NCBI RefSeq assembly: GCF_006716485.1
Contig: NZ_VFPD01000001.1
Span: 3,268,008 to 3,332,007, forward strand
Reading direction: 5' to 3'
DNA length: 64,000 nucleotides
Source of the DNA: Chryseobacterium aquifrigidense
GTDB lineage: Bacteria; Bacteroidota; Bacteroidia; Flavobacteriales; Weeksellaceae
In this document: positions 63,020 to 64,000 of the stretch, piece by piece
Position numbering within the stretch: position 1 is the first letter of the stretch
Layout of the letters: the number at the start of each line of letters is the position of its first letter
Translations under genes and position numbers: made by a program
Notes under the pieces: model-generated
What the model was told of the DNA's origin: nothing
Databases searched by the model: none
What the model saw: only the letters and a program-made list of their open reading frames with translations

Positions 63020-64000
63020 TTAGATTAATTTCAACATCTCATTTCTGCCCGGTCCGGTAGAAAGATAAGCCACCGGAATTCCCAGTTCCGTTTCCAGAAA
63101 TGATAGAAACTCCATGATTTCTTTTGGCAGCTCAGAAGGACTTTTCATTGCAGAAAAATCAGCATTCCAGCCATTCATCCATTTCAGTACGGGTTTTCCG
63201 TTTTCCGGAAGCAAACCTGAAATAGCGACTGTTTTTCCATCTTCCAGTTCATAATGGGTACAAACTGCCACAGATTTCAATCCACTTAAAACATCAGCTT
63301 TTGTCAGAACCAGCTGAGTGACTCCGTTGATCATTACTGCATATTTTAAAGCAGGCAAATCCAGCCAGCCTGTTCTTCTCGGGCGTCCTGTATTGGAACC
63401 AAATTCATTTCCTTTCATTCTGAGATCATCTCCAAATTCATCTAAAAGTTCTGTTGGAAATGCTCCATTTCCCACCCGGGTACAATATGCTTTCGCTATT
63501 CCGTAAATCTCACCGATCTTTTTAGGTGAAACACCCAAACCGCTACTCGCTCCTGATGCAGTCGTTGAGGAAGACGTTACATACGGATAGGTACCATGAT
63601 CAATATCCAACATGGCTGCCTGAGATCCTTCGGCCAATACTTTTTTACCTTCAAATAAAGCTGTGTTAAGATAAATTTCAGTCTCTGTACAACTGAATTT
63701 TTTAAGGAATTCCACCGCATCAAAAAACTCTTTACTGATTTCTTCCAAAGCAGGCAGAACAATCATTCCTTCCTCTTCCAGCATTTTGTAATCTCTATTA
63801 AGAATATGCTGCGCTCTGCTTTGAAAATCCGGTAAAAATATATCCCCTACTCTTAGATTCTGTCTTAATATTTTGTTTGAATACGCTTGGGCAATCCCAT
63901 TTTTTGTACTTCCGATAGTGGTATACCTGGTACTTTCCTCCATAAAAATATCCAGAAGCTTATGCGTTGGCATTACCAGATGTGCTTTTTGGGAAATAAT
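63020..64000 (-). CDS. purA: Adenylosuccinate synthetase (partial, N-terminus beyond window)
   Basis: It converts IMP and aspartate to adenylosuccinate. About 327 residues are visible. The ATG at 63971-63973 is internal: the frame stays open to the window edge and reads IISQKAHLVMPTHKLLD, the equivalent of the family's SRRAHVIMPYH stretch. Visible motifs include GSTKNGIAQAYSNKILR, the GSQAAMLDIDHGTYPYVTSS loop and NTGRPRRTGWLDLPALKY. About 100 N-terminal residues with the P-loop-like GTP site lie outside the window. It is somewhat divergent from the common form but has the expected order. Confidence 0.9.
   Translation of the reverse strand: MISQKAHLVMPTHKLLDIFMEESTRYTTIGSTKNGIAQAYSNKILRQNLRVGDIFLPDFQSRAQHILNRDYKMLEEEGMIVLPALEEISKEFFDAVEFLKKFSCTETEIYLNTALFEGKKVLAEGSQAAMLDIDHGTYPYVTSSSTTASGASSGLGVSPKKIGEIYGIAKAYCTRVGNGAFPTELLDEFGDDLRMKGNEFGSNTGRPRRTGWLDLPALKYAVMINGVTQLVLTKADVLSGLKSVAVCTHYELEDGKTVAISGLLPENGKPVLKWMNGWNADFSAMKSPSELPKEIMEFLSFLETELGIPVAYLSTGPGRNEMLKLI

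Overview
The window looks like a chromosomal segment of a Chryseobacterium-type member of the Bacteroidota (Flavobacteriia, Weeksellaceae). Evidence: type IX secretion (T9SS) C-terminal sorting domains, the small ribosomal protein bTHX, a succinate dehydrogenase with one fused membrane subunit, the Bacteroidota gene order acpP-fabF-rnc-IPExxxVDY-pyk, AT-rich DNA, few Shine-Dalgarno sites, and upstream elements of the flavobacterial form TTG-N17-19-TAnnTTTG. No rRNA operon, insertion sequence or CRISPR array was seen.

Layout. 1-6.3 kb (minus): the ancient translation block tuf - tRNA-Trp - secE - nusG - rplK - rplA - rplJ (rplJ runs off the left edge), interrupted between nusG and rplK by three paralogous secreted proteins. 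6.6-16 kb: a DUF4394 lipoprotein, a heavy-metal RND efflux set (czcC-czcB-czcA type) and its two-component system. 16.2-18.7 kb: a tRNA cluster Thr(TGT)-Tyr-Gly-Thr(TGT)-Tyr-Gly-Thr(GGT), formed by a tandem duplication of about 423 bp, preceded by rpsU, a Xer-type recombinase and hpf. In many bacteria this tRNA set sits directly upstream of tuf; here about 10 kb of metal-efflux and DUF4394 genes lie between. 18.9-22.3 kb: the tmRNA gene followed by a small accessory island with a Tae4-like amidase broken by a frameshift in a run of six A, a candidate immunity lipoprotein and gene remnants. 22.3-26.5 kb: fatty-acid synthesis, RNase III and pyruvate kinase. 26.7-34 kb: aldehyde dehydrogenase, two histidine-degradation enzymes (hutG, hutI), ruvB, a PaiB-like flavoprotein, a metallo-beta-lactamase-fold hydrolase and coaE. 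34-41.7 kb: two large T9SS cargo proteins, a FnIII/GEVED protein and a reprolysin-like protease. 41.8-55.7 kb: DUF6048, DUF6452, rlmD, a thioredoxin-fold lipoprotein without CxxC, sdhCAB, comEC, a GH99-like hydrolase, lpxB, DUF2480, DUF937 and bTHX. 55.9-64 kb: a MATE exporter, a DUF2975/HTH pair with two ankyrin proteins, aspS, an astacin-ricin lipoprotein and a partial purA.

How the genes work together. Most of the window is housekeeping (translation, TCA cycle, lipid A, fatty acids, nucleotides). The accessory parts concern the cell surface and stress: metal export under a sensor kinase, secreted adhesin/protease proteins, and a probable antibacterial amidase-immunity pair. The most unusual signals are the frameshifted amidase next to ssrA, accessory cargo placed inside the translation superoperon, the tRNA triplication-by-duplication, and a perfect 12-bp inverted repeat at the promoter of the DUF2975/HTH operon. 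All functions are inferred from reading the sequence; no database search was run.
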